Assembly (NCBI RefSeq): GCF_027158005.1
Contig: NZ_JAPVLQ010000003.1
Location: 372,001 to 436,000 of the forward strand
Length of the DNA stretch: 64,000 nucleotides
Direction of reading: 5' to 3'
DNA from: Rhodococcus sp. H36-A4
GTDB taxonomy: Bacteria; Actinomycetota; Actinomycetes; Mycobacteriales; Mycobacteriaceae
Within the stretch, counting starts at the first letter, position 1. Each line of letters begins with the position of its first letter. Of this stretch, positions 50,502-59,585 are shown piece after piece. Both the position numbers and the translations under genes were made by a program. The notes under the pieces were generated by a model. That model was not told the origin of the DNA. It did not search any database and saw only the letters and a program-made list of their open reading frames with translations.

Positions 50502-51035
50502 ATGGAGCTCGTAATCGGTCGTGTCGCCAAGTCGCACGGCGTCAAAGGTGAAGTGGTAGTCGATGTTCGCACCGACGAACCGGACGAACGCTTCGCTGTA
50601 GGAACTGTGCTGCACGGGCGCAAGCCGCGAGTATCGACCGATACAACCGAATACACGGTGGAAGCCGCCCGGGACCACTCCGGGCGGCTTTTGCTGCGCT
50701 TGAAAGGCGTCGACGACCGCAGCGTGTCCGACGCCCTTCGCGGCACACTGTTCGTGATCGATTCCAAAGATCTGCCGGCTTCGTCGGACGATGACGACGA
50801 ATTTTACGACCATGAGCTCGAGGGCCTGTCGGTCCGTCTGTCCGACGGAACTGTCATCGGTTCGATCCGAGAGGTACTGCATTCGGCGGCGGGGGAGTTG
50901 TTGTCCATCCGCCCCGCCGACGGCAGCCGCGCAGAGTTACTCGTGCCGTTCGTTGCCGCGATCGTGACGTCGGTGTCGCTTGCCGACGGCGTCGTCGTGA
51001 TCGATCCGCCCGAGGGTCTACTGGACCCGGAGTAG
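50502..51035 (+). CDS. rimM: Ribosome maturation factor RimM
   Basis: A 177-residue 30S maturation factor. N-terminal MELVIGRVAKSHGVKGEVVV and a C-terminal PRC-barrel (DHELEGLSVRLSDGTVIGSI). It assists 16S 3' domain folding near S19. ATG start 11 bp after khpA. A perfect terminator-like hairpin is embedded in the coding sequence at 50662-50690. trmD begins 4 bp downstream. Confidence 0.96.
   Translation: MELVIGRVAKSHGVKGEVVVDVRTDEPDERFAVGTVLHGRKPRVSTDTTEYTVEAARDHSGRLLLRLKGVDDRSVSDALRGTLFVIDSKDLPASSDDDDEFYDHELEGLSVRLSDGTVIGSIREVLHSAAGELLSIRPADGSRAELLVPFVAAIVTSVSLADGVVVIDPPEGLLDPE
50662..50690 (+). terminator. Terminator-like hairpin inside rimM
   Basis: AAGCCGCCCGG (50662-50672) pairs perfectly with CCGGGCGGCTT (50680-50690) around a 7-nt loop, then TTG. 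The form is that of an intrinsic terminator but within rimM codons about 54-63, upstream of trmD. May reduce trmD expression or simply reflect codon choice. Confidence 0.4.
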
Positions 51036-51039
51036 CGCG

Positions 51040-51720
51040 GTGCAACTCGATATCGTCACGATATTTCCCGAGTACCTGACGCCCCTTCGAACTGCCTTGC
51101 TGGGCAAGGCAATCGACAAGGGACTTGTCTCGGTGGAGGTTCACGATCTGAGGTCGTGGACCCACGACGTGCACAAAGCCGTCGACGATTCGCCCTACGG
51201 TGGTGGACCAGGAATGGTCATGAAACCCACTGTCTGGGGTGATGCACTCGATGACGTGCTTGCAGAAGATTCACTATTGGTAGTTCCGACGCCTGCTGGT
51301 GTGCCCTTCACACAGCGAACCGCCGAGCGGTGGGCGGACGAACGTCATCTGGTGTTCGCGTGTGGCCGGTACGAAGGCATCGATCAGCGAGTCTTCGACG
51401 ACGCAGCTCGAAGAGTTCGCGTCGAAGAAGTGAGTATCGGTGATTACGTCCTCATCGGCGGCGAGGCTGCAGTCTTGGTGATGAGCGAGGCCGTTGTACG
51501 GCTCCTGCCGGGTGTGCTCGGCAATCAGCAATCGCACCAACAAGATTCGTTCTCCGATGGGTTGCTCGAGGGTCCCAGCTACACCAGGCCGGTGAGTTGG
51601 CGTGGACTCGAGGTTCCCGACGTACTCCTCTCCGGCGACCATTCGCGGGTCGCCGCGTGGCGCGCGGAACAGTCCCTCCGGCGTACTACCGAGCGTCGAC
51701 CGGATCTCCTGTCGGACTGA
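51040..51720 (+). CDS. trmD: tRNA (guanine(37)-N1)-methyltransferase
   Basis: A 226-residue SPOUT methyltransferase that methylates G37 in tRNAs reading C/U/A/G-purine codons such as Pro, Leu and Arg, preventing frameshifts. The trefoil-knot SAM site is SIGDYVLIGGEAAVLVMSEA with LLPGVLGN; the catalytic Asp and substrate loop SPYGGGPGMVMKP lie earlier. GTG start 4 bp after rimM. Ends the ribosomal operon. Confidence 0.97.
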   Translation: MQLDIVTIFPEYLTPLRTALLGKAIDKGLVSVEVHDLRSWTHDVHKAVDDSPYGGGPGMVMKPTVWGDALDDVLAEDSLLVVPTPAGVPFTQRTAERWADERHLVFACGRYEGIDQRVFDDAARRVRVEEVSIGDYVLIGGEAAVLVMSEAVVRLLPGVLGNQQSHQQDSFSDGLLEGPSYTRPVSWRGLEVPDVLLSGDHSRVAAWRAEQSLRRTTERRPDLLSD

Positions 51721-51742
51721 ACGGTTCGAGCGAAGGGAGAGG

Positions 51743-52702
51743 CTAGCTGCCGATCGTGCCGTCCGGAAACAGCATCGTCACGACGCCGGTGAGCGTGTCG
51801 CGAGCGTGCTGAGCGCTACTGTCGTCGGTGACGTCGACAACCGCGGTATCCGGATAGTGCTCCATATCGTCCTCGTAATGAATCTCCTCGCGAGAAACGA
51901 ATGCCAACACGAAGCGATTGTCGATGCCTACTGTGCCCGTCGACAGATGAATCCATCGGTCCGCGATGCAGCACATCCACCCCTGTTTGACCGCGAAGAC
52001 CGGCTCGGCCGGTAGGCCGTCGACGATGCCGAAATGCTGGCGATACCCATCGGTGGCCACCGGAGCCGATTGTCGAAGAAACCCGATCATCGTTGCTGTC
52101 GACGCGGGTGAGAGTCCGCCGACGCCGTCGAGCAGTCGTGTGTAGTAGGCGACGAGGTCGGCAGCGGTCGACATGGTGTTCCACCACAGGTCATCCCATG
52201 GCGGTGTGGTCGCCGTCAATCCGTAGCGCTCGGTCACCCGCGTGATGATCTCGGACCCGCCATACTTGTCCCACAAGTAATTTGCGGCAAAGTCGTCCGA
52301 AGATTCCAGCATCGTCGTCAACGACTCCATGTCTTCTTCGGCAACCGGGACCTGGCTCACATCCGCCCCATGCAGTACGTCGTCGGCGATGAACAGCTTG
52401 GATACCGACGCCGTTTCGATCGATTCGGCATCTCCGCTGGCAAAGTACGCACCGGTCTCGCGATCGAGGAAAGCGAAATCGACCTCCGCGCCACGCCCGA
52501 TGGCCGACGCCACGGCTTCGGGTATGCGCGACTCGACAGACATGTCTTCGACGGTGGCCGTGTCGGGAAAAGGTGATTCGGAAGCATCGATCGCGAGCGC
52601 GGCCGGGGTGTCGTCGGGGGCACTGCACCCAGTGGAAAGAATCGATACCGCGGTGATGAGGGCAGTGAACGATACCGCCAGGACTTGCATCGGCCTGGAC
52701 AT
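51743..52702 (-). CDS. LppW-like lipoprotein, beta-lactamase-related fold
   Basis: A 319-residue exported lipoprotein. The signal peptide ends in lipobox LSTGC with Cys26 as the lipid anchor. The mature part resembles class A beta-lactamases/serine hydrolases: an SxxK-like SVSKLF, an SSDDFAANYL block at the SDN position, and KQGWM at the KTG position. Catalytic competence is uncertain since SDN and KTG are altered. In M. tuberculosis lppW (Rv2905) sits here, opposite in direction to trmD and rplS, as in this window. ATG start. Confidence 0.85.
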   Translation of the reverse strand: MSRPMQVLAVSFTALITAVSILSTGCSAPDDTPAALAIDASESPFPDTATVEDMSVESRIPEAVASAIGRGAEVDFAFLDRETGAYFASGDAESIETASVSKLFIADDVLHGADVSQVPVAEEDMESLTTMLESSDDFAANYLWDKYGGSEIITRVTERYGLTATTPPWDDLWWNTMSTAADLVAYYTRLLDGVGGLSPASTATMIGFLRQSAPVATDGYRQHFGIVDGLPAEPVFAVKQGWMCCIADRWIHLSTGTVGIDNRFVLAFVSREEIHYEDDMEHYPDTAVVDVTDDSSAQHARDTLTGVVTMLFPDGTIGS

Positions 52703-52766
52703 GTCTGCAATCTCCCACGATGGTCACTGATGTTCTCATCTTAGAGTAGCGGTAGGGTCCAACGCC

Positions 52767-55082
52767 GTGACGACAGCTCTGAAATCTGTGAACAAGCGTA
52801 TAGCCGAAGAACTCGACGTCCGCGAGGAGCAGGTCCGCGCGGCCGTGGATCTATTGGACAGCGGTTCGACCGTTCCGTTCATCGCTCGGTATCGGAAGGA
52901 GGTCACCGGCAGCCTCGACGACACCCAGCTCCGCCAGCTGGACGAGCGGCTGCGGTACCTTCGCGAACTCGACGAGCGACGTGATGCGGTCATCGAATCG
53001 ATTCGATCCCAAGGCAAGCTCGATGAGGCACTAGAGCAGTCCCTGATGTCGGCCGAGACGAAAGCCAGAGTCGAGGACATCTACCTGCCGTTCAAGCCGA
53101 AGCGCAGAACGAAGGCTCAGATCGCGCGGGAGGCCGGGCACGAGCCTGTCGCCGACGCACTCATCTCCGATCCGAATACCGACCCGGCGCAGTACGACAC
53201 CGAACAACTCGACGGTGCACGCGCAATCCTCGTCGAACGTTTCGCGGAGGATCCGGACCTGGTGGGCGAACTTCGTGAGCTCATGTGGACCCGCGGCAAG
53301 TTGACGGCGTCCGTCCGTAAGGGCAAGGAGGAAGAGGGCTCTAAATTCGCGGACTACTTCGAATTCTCCGAACCCTTCACCAGTTTGCCTTCGCACCGGA
53401 TTCTCGCGGCACTGCGCGGAGAGAAAGAGGAGATTCTCTCCCTGGGTCTCGAGCCGGAGCAGGAGGAAGCGCAGCCTGGAGTTCCCACGGTCTTCGAAGG
53501 ACGCATCGCGAAGAAGTTCGACATCGCCGATCGTGGCCGCGCCGGTGACCGCTGGCTCCTCGACACCGTGCGTTGGGCATGGCGGACCAAGCTTCTGGTA
53601 ACCATGGCAATCGACGTTCGGATGCGCCTTCGACAGTCCGCCGAAAAGGACGCAGTGGATGTGTTCGCGTCCAACCTGAAGGACTTGTTGCTTGCAGCTC
53701 CTGCAGGCAACCGTTCGACGATGGGTCTCGATCCGGGATTCCGGACAGGCACCAAAGTTGCAGTGGTGGATTCGACGGGCAAGGTCGTCGACTACGACAC
53801 GATCTATCCGCACAAGCCGCAAGGAAAATGGGACCAGGCGCTCGCGACACTGGCGGCATTGGCCTCGAAGCACTCGGTTCAATTGATCGCAATCGGAAAT
53901 GGCACGGCCTCACGCGAAACCGACGCGCTCGCGGCGGAGCTCATCGCCAAATACCCCGCGGCGGGGTTGACCAAGATCGTTGTTTCCGAAGCGGGCGCGT
54001 CGGTGTACTCCGCATCGGCGTACGCCTCGAGCGAGTTGCCCGAGCTGGACGTGACGATTCGCGGCGCGGTCTCCATTGCACGACGGCTCCAAGATCCGTT
54101 GGCGGAGCTGGTGAAGATCGATCCGAAATCAATCGGGGTCGGCCAGTACCAGCACGACATTTCCGAGGCGTTGTTGGCCAGGTCCCTCGGTGCCGTCGTG
54201 GAGGATGCCGTGAACGCCGTCGGGGTCGACGTCAATACAGCCTCCGTTCCGCTGTTGTCCAGAGTGTCGGGAATTGCTGGCTCGCTCGCCGAAAGCATTG
54301 TTGCGCATCGTGATCAACACGGTCCTTTCGCCAGTCGCTCCAAGCTCAAAGATGTCGCACGGCTCGGTCCGAAGGCTTTCGAGCAGTGTGCTGGATTCCT
54401 GCGCATAGTCGACGGGGATGATCCGCTCGATCGATCGAGCGTCCACCCTGAGGCATACCCGGTAGTTCGGCGCATCGTCGACACGGCCGGTGTGGGGGTA
54501 CGCGAGGTGATCGGCAACAGCACATTGCTGCGCACGCTCGATCCGCGAAAGTTCGCCGACGATCGATTCGGCCTCCCCACCGTCACGGACATCATCGCCG
54601 AACTCGAAAAACCGGGTAGGGACCCGCGTCCGGAGTTCAAGACCGCTACCTTCGCGGCAGGTATCGAGAAGATCGCAGATCTGAAGCCGGGGATGACGCT
54701 CGAAGGCGTCGTGACGAACGTTGCGGCATTCGGCGCCTTCGTCGATGTCGGCGTCCATCAAGACGGATTGGTGCACGTTTCGGCGTTGTCGCACAACTTT
54801 GTCAAGGATCCCCGTGAGGTTGTCAAGTCGGGACAGGTGGTCAAGGTCAAGGTCATGGAGGTCGACATCGCCCGTCAGCGCATCGGCCTGAGCTTGCGTC
54901 TCGACGACGAGCCCGGTGCCGGATCGAAGGACAAGCCTCGTGGCGGTCGGCCGGATCGGCGCCAAACGCCACGCAAGGAAGGCCGAGGCAACGACAATCG
55001 TGGAGGGGCTGGGCGCCAAACCAGTACTCCCGCGGCCGGCTCCATGGCAGACGCGCTACGGAACGCAGGATTCGGCAAATAG
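52767..55082 (+). CDS. tex: RNA-binding transcription accessory protein Tex
   Basis: A 771-residue Tex/Spt6-like protein. An N-terminal helical region (STVPFIARYRKEVTG) is followed by the YqgF-like domain (GLDPGFRTGTKVAVVD), helix-hairpin-helix units (SRVSGIAGSLAESIVAHRDQHGPF) and a C-terminal S1 domain (GMTLEGVVTNVAAFGAFVDVGVHQDGLVHVSALS). A basic, glycine-rich tail follows. Nucleic-acid binding with a role in transcription. GTG start 64 bp from the divergent lppW-like gene. Not at this place in my memory of M. tuberculosis. Confidence 0.95.
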   Translation: MTTALKSVNKRIAEELDVREEQVRAAVDLLDSGSTVPFIARYRKEVTGSLDDTQLRQLDERLRYLRELDERRDAVIESIRSQGKLDEALEQSLMSAETKARVEDIYLPFKPKRRTKAQIAREAGHEPVADALISDPNTDPAQYDTEQLDGARAILVERFAEDPDLVGELRELMWTRGKLTASVRKGKEEEGSKFADYFEFSEPFTSLPSHRILAALRGEKEEILSLGLEPEQEEAQPGVPTVFEGRIAKKFDIADRGRAGDRWLLDTVRWAWRTKLLVTMAIDVRMRLRQSAEKDAVDVFASNLKDLLLAAPAGNRSTMGLDPGFRTGTKVAVVDSTGKVVDYDTIYPHKPQGKWDQALATLAALASKHSVQLIAIGNGTASRETDALAAELIAKYPAAGLTKIVVSEAGASVYSASAYASSELPELDVTIRGAVSIARRLQDPLAELVKIDPKSIGVGQYQHDISEALLARSLGAVVEDAVNAVGVDVNTASVPLLSRVSGIAGSLAESIVAHRDQHGPFASRSKLKDVARLGPKAFEQCAGFLRIVDGDDPLDRSSVHPEAYPVVRRIVDTAGVGVREVIGNSTLLRTLDPRKFADDRFGLPTVTDIIAELEKPGRDPRPEFKTATFAAGIEKIADLKPGMTLEGVVTNVAAFGAFVDVGVHQDGLVHVSALSHNFVKDPREVVKSGQVVKVKVMEVDIARQRIGLSLRLDDEPGAGSKDKPRGGRPDRRQTPRKEGRGNDNRGGAGRQTSTPAAGSMADALRNAGFGK

Positions 55083-55160
55083 AGTTCGGCGCAGTGAAAC
55101 CAGTTCAGGATCGTTCGTGTTCGACAGATGTCGAACGGGTTGTAAGAAGGGTGGGCCACG

Positions 55161-56006
55161 GTGAGTGAATGGCTGGATCGAGAGATCATCGAGCACGGAC
55201 GCCTCCCGCTCCTGTGCTTCCTAGTCGGTTTCTTGGTCGGGTTCGCTGTCATTCGGCTCAGCGTTCGATTGATCCGCGCGCAGGTGAAGTGGTGGCCGGG
55301 AAACATCACTCCCGGTGGTCGGCACATCCATCACGTCGTGTTCGGGATCGTGCTGATGCTCGTCGCCGGCGTTGCTCTCATCACGGTGTACGAGGACGGA
55401 ACGACCGAGACGGGCGCCGCACTTGCGTCGTTGTTCGGGGTCGGCGCGGCGCTCGTGCTCGACGAGTTCGCGCTGATCTTCTATCTCGAGGATGTCTACT
55501 GGTCCGAACAAGGCCGAACGTCGATCGATGCGGTGTTCGTCGCGACGGCGGCAACAGGGTTGCTTCTGCTCGGATTTCACCCACTCGAACTGTTGAACGT
55601 CACCGACATTCGCCGCGACCCCAACCCCTGGGTGAGGGCCGGGTACACAGCTTTGGCCTTATTCCACCTCGCTGTATGCGCAGTCGTCGTGCTCAAAGGG
55701 AAGATATGGACGGGATTGATCGGGTTGTTCGTAGCGCCGATTCTCTACGTCGGTGCGATCCGGCTGAGCAGGCCCGGAGCGCCCTGGGCACGCTGGTACT
55801 ACACGAGCAGGCCCAAGCGAATGGAGCGAGCACTTCGGCGCGAGCGCACCATCAGACGTCCGACCATCAGGGCGAAGGTCTACCTTCAAGACCTCATTGC
55901 GGGAAAACCGAGTATCGGCCACGCCGTCGACGCGACGGAATCCGAACTGGACAGGACGGTTCTTCCGGCGGCGTCACCGTCGGTGCCGATGGCCTCTGCA
56001 GAGTGA
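55161..56006 (+). CDS. Conserved integral membrane protein of unknown function
   Basis: A 281-residue protein I do not recognise as a named family. Six hydrophobic stretches are seen at about residues 16-36, 58-78, 85-107, 120-140, 153-175 and 178-198. The segment between helices 1 and 2 reads [20 protein letters not shown], whose histidine cluster could bind a metal or haem. A basic 80-residue cytoplasmic C-terminus ([21 protein letters not shown]) follows. GTG start. It lies 78 bp after tex and upstream of rplS with no evident functional link. Confidence 0.75.
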   Translation: MSEWLDREIIEHGRLPLLCFLVGFLVGFAVIRLSVRLIRAQVKWWPGNITPGGRHIHHVVFGIVLMLVAGVALITVYEDGTTETGAALASLFGVGAALVLDEFALIFYLEDVYWSEQGRTSIDAVFVATAATGLLLLGFHPLELLNVTDIRRDPNPWVRAGYTALALFHLAVCAVVVLKGKIWTGLIGLFVAPILYVGAIRLSRPGAPWARWYYTSRPKRMERALRRERTIRRPTIRAKVYLQDLIAGKPSIGHAVDATESELDRTVLPAASPSVPMASAE

Positions 56007-56157
56007 CACGATTTCGCAACCGGGGTCTATCTCTGGCACAATAGGCGAGTTGCCTGTGCAAGGCACAACCCTAATCGGAGTACGAACCAGCCGAGTTCCG
56101 TTCGCGGGACCGCTCGGTTCCTCTGCTCGTGCGAAGAACGCAAGGATGGACCTACCG

Positions 56158-56499
56158 ATGAACACTCTGGACTTTTTGGACAACAAGTCGCTTCGCAGTG
56201 ACATTCCTGACTTCCGCCCAGGCGACACGTTGAACGTGCACGTCAAGGTTATCGAAGGCTCGAAAGAGCGCATTCAGATCTTCAAGGGCGTCGTGATTCG
56301 TCGCCAGGGTGGTGGCGTTCGTGAGACGTTCACCGTCCGTAAGGTTTCCTTCGGTGTCGGTGTCGAGCGCACCTTCCCGGTTCACAGCCCGAACATCGCC
56401 GAGTTCGAGGTTCTGACTCGTGGCGATGTTCGTCGCGCGAAGCTCTACTACCTCCGTGACCTTCGTGGCAAGGCTGCCAAGATCAAGGAAAAGCGCTGA
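56158..56499 (+). CDS. rplS: 50S ribosomal protein L19
   Basis: A 113-residue L19, at the 30S-50S interface. [19 protein letters not shown] to KIKEKR is family standard, including [20 protein letters not shown]. The ATG at 56158 matches the family start; an ATG 12 bp earlier has an AAGG at nearly the same place. A strong terminator is 30 bp downstream. Confidence 0.97.
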   Translation: MNTLDFLDNKSLRSDIPDFRPGDTLNVHVKVIEGSKERIQIFKGVVIRRQGGGVRETFTVRKVSFGVGVERTFPVHSPNIAEFEVLTRGDVRRAKLYYLRDLRGKAAKIKEKR

Positions 56500-56528
56500 T
56501 TGCGGTCACTTCCGCCCAGCTTCGAAAA

Positions 56529-56560
56529 GCGCCGCATCGTCCTTCGGGGCGGTGCGGCGC
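56529..56560 (+). terminator. Terminator after rplS
   Basis: A 14-bp stem (56529-56542 with 56547-56560, two G-U pairs) capped by a stable UUCG tetraloop and followed by CTTCTT. Ends the rplS transcript before lepB. Confidence 0.9.
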
Positions 56561-56648
56561 CTTCTTGTCCTCATCACCGTCGCTCGTTTGGTCGGCACGC
56601 GTCGGTGCACTGTTCGAACCACACAGAGACTGCGGCTAATCTAGTGCC

Positions 56649-57431
56649 GTGGCAGATTCCCAGCAGGATCCGAACCGGCCGTCCGACTCGCACAGTGAGA
56701 AGTCGGAAGAGACGCGTCGCGAGAAAAAGCCTCGATCCTTCTGGCGTGAACTGCCGATACTCATACTCGTCGCGTTGGTTCTGAGCTTCCTGCTCCAGAC
56801 GTTCGTTGCACGCGTGTATCTGATTCCCTCCGAGTCGATGGAACCGACACTGCATGGCTGCGCTGGTTGCACCGGGGACCGTATCGTCGTGGAGAAGATC
56901 GGTTATCGCTTTGGAGACCCCAAGCCGGGCGACGTCATCGTTTTCCGCGGTCCTGATTCGTGGAACAGCGAATTCACCTCCACTCGGTCGTCGAACGCGA
57001 TAATCCGTGGCGCCCAGGAAGTCGGCTCGCTGATCGGTGTCGTCGCACCGGACGAAAACGATCTCGTCAAACGAGTGATCGCCACTGGGGGACAGACCGT
57101 AGAGTGCTGTGACGCTCAGGGGCGTGTGCTGGTGGACGGTAAGCCGCTCGACGAACCCTATGTTCAGATGGACTTCCCGTTCACCCCTGACGTCATGACC
57201 TGCGATACCGAGCTGAAGTCCGGTCGCTGCTTTGCGCCTGTAACCGTGCCCGAGGGCAACGTCTGGGTCATGGGTGACAACCGGAGCAATTCGGCCGATT
57301 CACGGTTCCATGTCTCGGACGAGCTGATGGGGACCGTGCCGGTCGACAATGTGATCGGCAAGGCGTTCCTCATCGCACTGCCGCCATCGCGGTTCGGCAC
57401 CCTCGACTCGCCCGACATCCAGGGACAATGA
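56649..57431 (+). CDS. lepB: Type I signal peptidase
   Basis: A 260-residue membrane protease that removes signal peptides from exported proteins. A 35-residue hydrophilic cytoplasmic tail, one membrane helix (LPILILVALVLSFLLQTFVA), then the catalytic Ser63 in SESMEPTL and the general-base Lys in LVKRVIATGG. Box E is GDNRSNSADSR. A four-Cys pattern (GCAGCTGD and QTVECCDAQG) is additional to E. coli LepB. GTG start. rnhB follows 14 bp later. Confidence 0.96.
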   Translation: MADSQQDPNRPSDSHSEKSEETRREKKPRSFWRELPILILVALVLSFLLQTFVARVYLIPSESMEPTLHGCAGCTGDRIVVEKIGYRFGDPKPGDVIVFRGPDSWNSEFTSTRSSNAIIRGAQEVGSLIGVVAPDENDLVKRVIATGGQTVECCDAQGRVLVDGKPLDEPYVQMDFPFTPDVMTCDTELKSGRCFAPVTVPEGNVWVMGDNRSNSADSRFHVSDELMGTVPVDNVIGKAFLIALPPSRFGTLDSPDIQGQ

Positions 57432-57445
57432 GCTGAACTCGGGCA

Positions 57446-58186
57446 ATGAGTAGTACGAGTCGATCACGAGGTCGTCCGCCGTGGCCGCCGCGTCCTGTTA
57501 TTCGTCGTTCCTCGGGGCTGCGAACGATGGAGTCTGCACTCGACCGCAATGGACTGGGGCCGGTGGCAGGTGTCGACGAGGCGGGGCGGGGTGCGTGTGC
57601 CGGTCCGCTGACTGTTGCCGCCTGTGTGCTCGGGGGGAAAGCGCACCCGGCACTGGCCGATCTGAATGATTCGAAGAAGCTGACCGAGAAGCGTCGTGAA
57701 GAGCTGTTTCCGAAGATCCAACGGTTGGCGCTCGCGTGGAGCGTGGTGTTCATCAACGCCGATGAGATCGATCGAATCGGTGTCCATGTCGCCAACATCG
57801 AGGGAATGCGACGAGCTGTGGCAGGGCTTGCGATGATGCCCGGATATGTTCTGACCGACGGATTCCGGGTTCCTGGACTGCCGGTTCCGTCGCTCCCGGT
57901 GATCGGCGGCGACGCGACTGCTGCATGTATCGCGGCGGCCAGTGTTCTCGCCAAGGTATCGCGAGACCGAGTGATGGTCGAGATGGACGCAGAAATCCCT
58001 GGTTACGGCTTCGCTGTACACAAGGGTTACAGCACCAGAGCTCATGCGGTAGCAATGTCGGAACTCGGACCGTGCTCCCAACACCGAATGTCCTACGCGA
58101 ACGTCATGGCCGCCGCGGCAGCCAGGACCGACGAAGTAGCGTCGGTACTGGGCCGAATGGACTGCGATGAACGCAATGCGCGATGA
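57446..58186 (+). CDS. rnhB: Ribonuclease HII
   Basis: A 246-residue RNase HII that nicks 5' to ribonucleotides in [24 protein letters not shown] holds the first catalytic Asp-Glu pair, and later TDGFRVPG and [13 protein letters not shown] add the other acids and the family SKVxRD loop. The first 35 residues are a basic, proline-rich extension; a later start at the ATG giving MESALDRNG is possible. Linked to lepB as in mycobacteria (Rv2903c-Rv2902c). Confidence 0.95.
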   Translation: MSSTSRSRGRPPWPPRPVIRRSSGLRTMESALDRNGLGPVAGVDEAGRGACAGPLTVAACVLGGKAHPALADLNDSKKLTEKRREELFPKIQRLALAWSVVFINADEIDRIGVHVANIEGMRRAVAGLAMMPGYVLTDGFRVPGLPVPSLPVIGGDATAACIAAASVLAKVSRDRVMVEMDAEIPGYGFAVHKGYSTRAHAVAMSELGPCSQHRMSYANVMAAAAARTDEVASVLGRMDCDERNAR

Positions 58187-58226
58187 TTGAACTTCATGCC
58201 AGCCGACGGAGGATGAGAAGAAACCG

Positions 58227-58532
58227 ATGAGTGCCGAGGATCTCGAAAAGTACGAAACCGAGATGGAGCTCTCGTTGTATCGGGAGTATCGGGACATCGT
58301 CGGGCAATTCAACTATGTGGTCGAGACGGAGCGCCGGTTCTATCTCGCCAACTCTGTCGAGCTCATTCCGCATAACGCGGACGGCGAGATCTATTTCGAA
58401 CTGCGTATGTCCGATTCCTGGGTTTGGGATATGTACCGACCGGCACGTTTTGTCAAGCATGTTCGGGTGATCACGTTCAAGGACGTCAACATCGAGGAAC
58501 TCGAGAAGACCGACCTGCGTTTGCCCGAGTAG
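58227..58532 (+). CDS. DUF2469 domain-containing protein
   Basis: A 101-residue, soluble, acidic and tyrosine-rich protein. MSAEDLEKYETEMELSLYRE and the later RPARFVKHVRVITFKDVN match actinobacterial DUF2469 (Rv2901c), always found after rnhB. Function unknown; the lepB-rnhB linkage hints at a cell-envelope or housekeeping role only by position. ATG with GGAGGATGAGAAG upstream. Confidence 0.9.
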   Translation: MSAEDLEKYETEMELSLYREYRDIVGQFNYVVETERRFYLANSVELIPHNADGEIYFELRMSDSWVWDMYRPARFVKHVRVITFKDVNIEELEKTDLRLPE

Positions 58533-58542
58533 GCCATTTTCC

Positions 58543-58701
58543 GTGTCGGTAACCCTGTGGCTGCTGTTGATTGCGGCGGGTACGTATCTCCTCGGCCGGC
58601 GACGCTCACGTAAGACACTTGTCATGTGTGCGCAATTGATCGGCGCAGCCGCGCTGTGCTTCGTACTCGGTCAGGTTTTGTGGTCGATTGTGCAGCAGTA
58701 G
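58543..58701 (+). CDS. Small two-helix membrane protein (hypothetical)
   Basis: A 52-residue ORF starting at GTG, 10 bp after the DUF2469 stop. It encodes MSVTLWLLLIAAGTYLLGRR, a basic turn (RRSRKTL), then a second hydrophobic helix rich in Ala/Leu/Val and ending SIVQQ. Two transmembrane helices with positive residues in the loop are typical of small bacterial membrane proteins. I do not recognise the family. Position and spacing suggest co-transcription with DUF2469. No strong ribosome-binding site is seen. Confidence 0.55.
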   Translation: MSVTLWLLLIAAGTYLLGRRRSRKTLVMCAQLIGAAALCFVLGQVLWSIVQQ

Positions 58702-58944
58702 CTTTTCGGTACAGTGAATCGCACGCAATCGGTCGTCGAATAGTATGAGCGTCAATTCTACATCGATTGCAGGACAACGGAAATGGTTGCTCAGTTCTTT
58801 AGTGGATGTCTCGAAATCGGCTGAATTTGCTCGATATGGAAGCTGAAACGTTGCTGTGGATTTGTGTCCAATGTTGGGAGAATGAGCCAATTGGTGGTAG
58901 AAACGGCTCTATAAGCACTTCCCCCGACTGTTAGAGGTTCGGAC

Positions 58945-59283
58945 ATGGCACGCAAGACACTCGTCCAAATGATCGATGATGTCGACGGTTCGGTCATCAA
59001 GGACGGACAGGGTGAGACCATCGAATTCAGTATCGGTGGCAACCAGTACAGCATCGACCTGAACCTGAAGCATGCAAACGAACTGCACGAGCAGTTGGCA
59101 TTCTGGATCGAGCATTCAGAGAAAGTATCGGGTCGTCGGGCACGTAAGACTTCATCGGCTTCCGCTCGTGGCAAGGTCGATCTGCAGGACATTCGCGCAT
59201 GGGCTCGGGAAAATGGTTATGACGTGAGCGCACGCGGTCGAATCAGTCAGGACGTGCAGGCAGCGTACGAAGCAGCGCACTGA
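58945..59283 (+). CDS. lsr2: Lsr2-family nucleoid-associated protein
   Basis: A 112-residue H-NS-like DNA bridging protein. The N-terminal oligomerisation domain begins MARKTLVQMIDDVDGS, and the C-terminal DNA-binding domain ends ENGYDVSARGRISQDVQAAY with the RGR minor-groove motif intact. It prefers AT-rich DNA and silences acquired genes. M. tuberculosis lsr2 (Rv3597c) is elsewhere, so this may be a paralogue. The ATG has AGAGG 8 bp upstream; the 243-bp AT-richer leader holds TTGGGA/TAGAAA and TATAAG promoter-like boxes but no gene. Confidence 0.94.
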   Translation: MARKTLVQMIDDVDGSVIKDGQGETIEFSIGGNQYSIDLNLKHANELHEQLAFWIEHSEKVSGRRARKTSSASARGKVDLQDIRAWARENGYDVSARGRISQDVQAAYEAAH

Positions 59284-59328
59284 GTTCATCCCCGTAGAGA
59301 TTTTCATCCACGTAGCTGGACTTAGAGC

Positions 59329-59357
59329 AATGCCCCGACCGGCAAGGTCGGGGCATT
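59329..59357 (+). terminator. Terminator after lsr2
   Basis: AATGCCCCGACC (59329-59340) and GGTCGGGGCATT (59346-59357) form a perfect 12-bp stem with a 5-nt loop, followed by ACTTTGTTTC. Clear intrinsic terminator. Confidence 0.92.
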
Positions 59358-59585
59358 ACTTTGTTTCTCGGTGCCTCCAGTGGTGCGGTGCCATGTAGTG
59401 CCCATGCACACGGGTACGACGCGTGGGCCGCCCGGCGAGTTCAATTCGAGTGGTAGTCCACAGGTGATTCGCTTGTACACAGGGTGATTCTCGAGCTGCG
59501 GGGATGCGAATTGTGGGTCCATCGTTGGCGCATCGTCGGTTGCGGGTTCGGCAGATCGGCGAACCGACGACCGTGGGGGAGTGCG
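59358..59585. other. Gene-free leader of yraN-comM-dprA
   Basis: Intergenic stretch with no supported gene. It contains a direct repeat GGTGATTC at 59463-59470 and 59483-59490, 20 bp apart (two helical turns), each preceded by CACAG-like sequence. The repeat may be a regulator site for the yraN-comM-dprA cluster. Open frames here on either strand lack homology and start sites. Confidence 0.4.
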
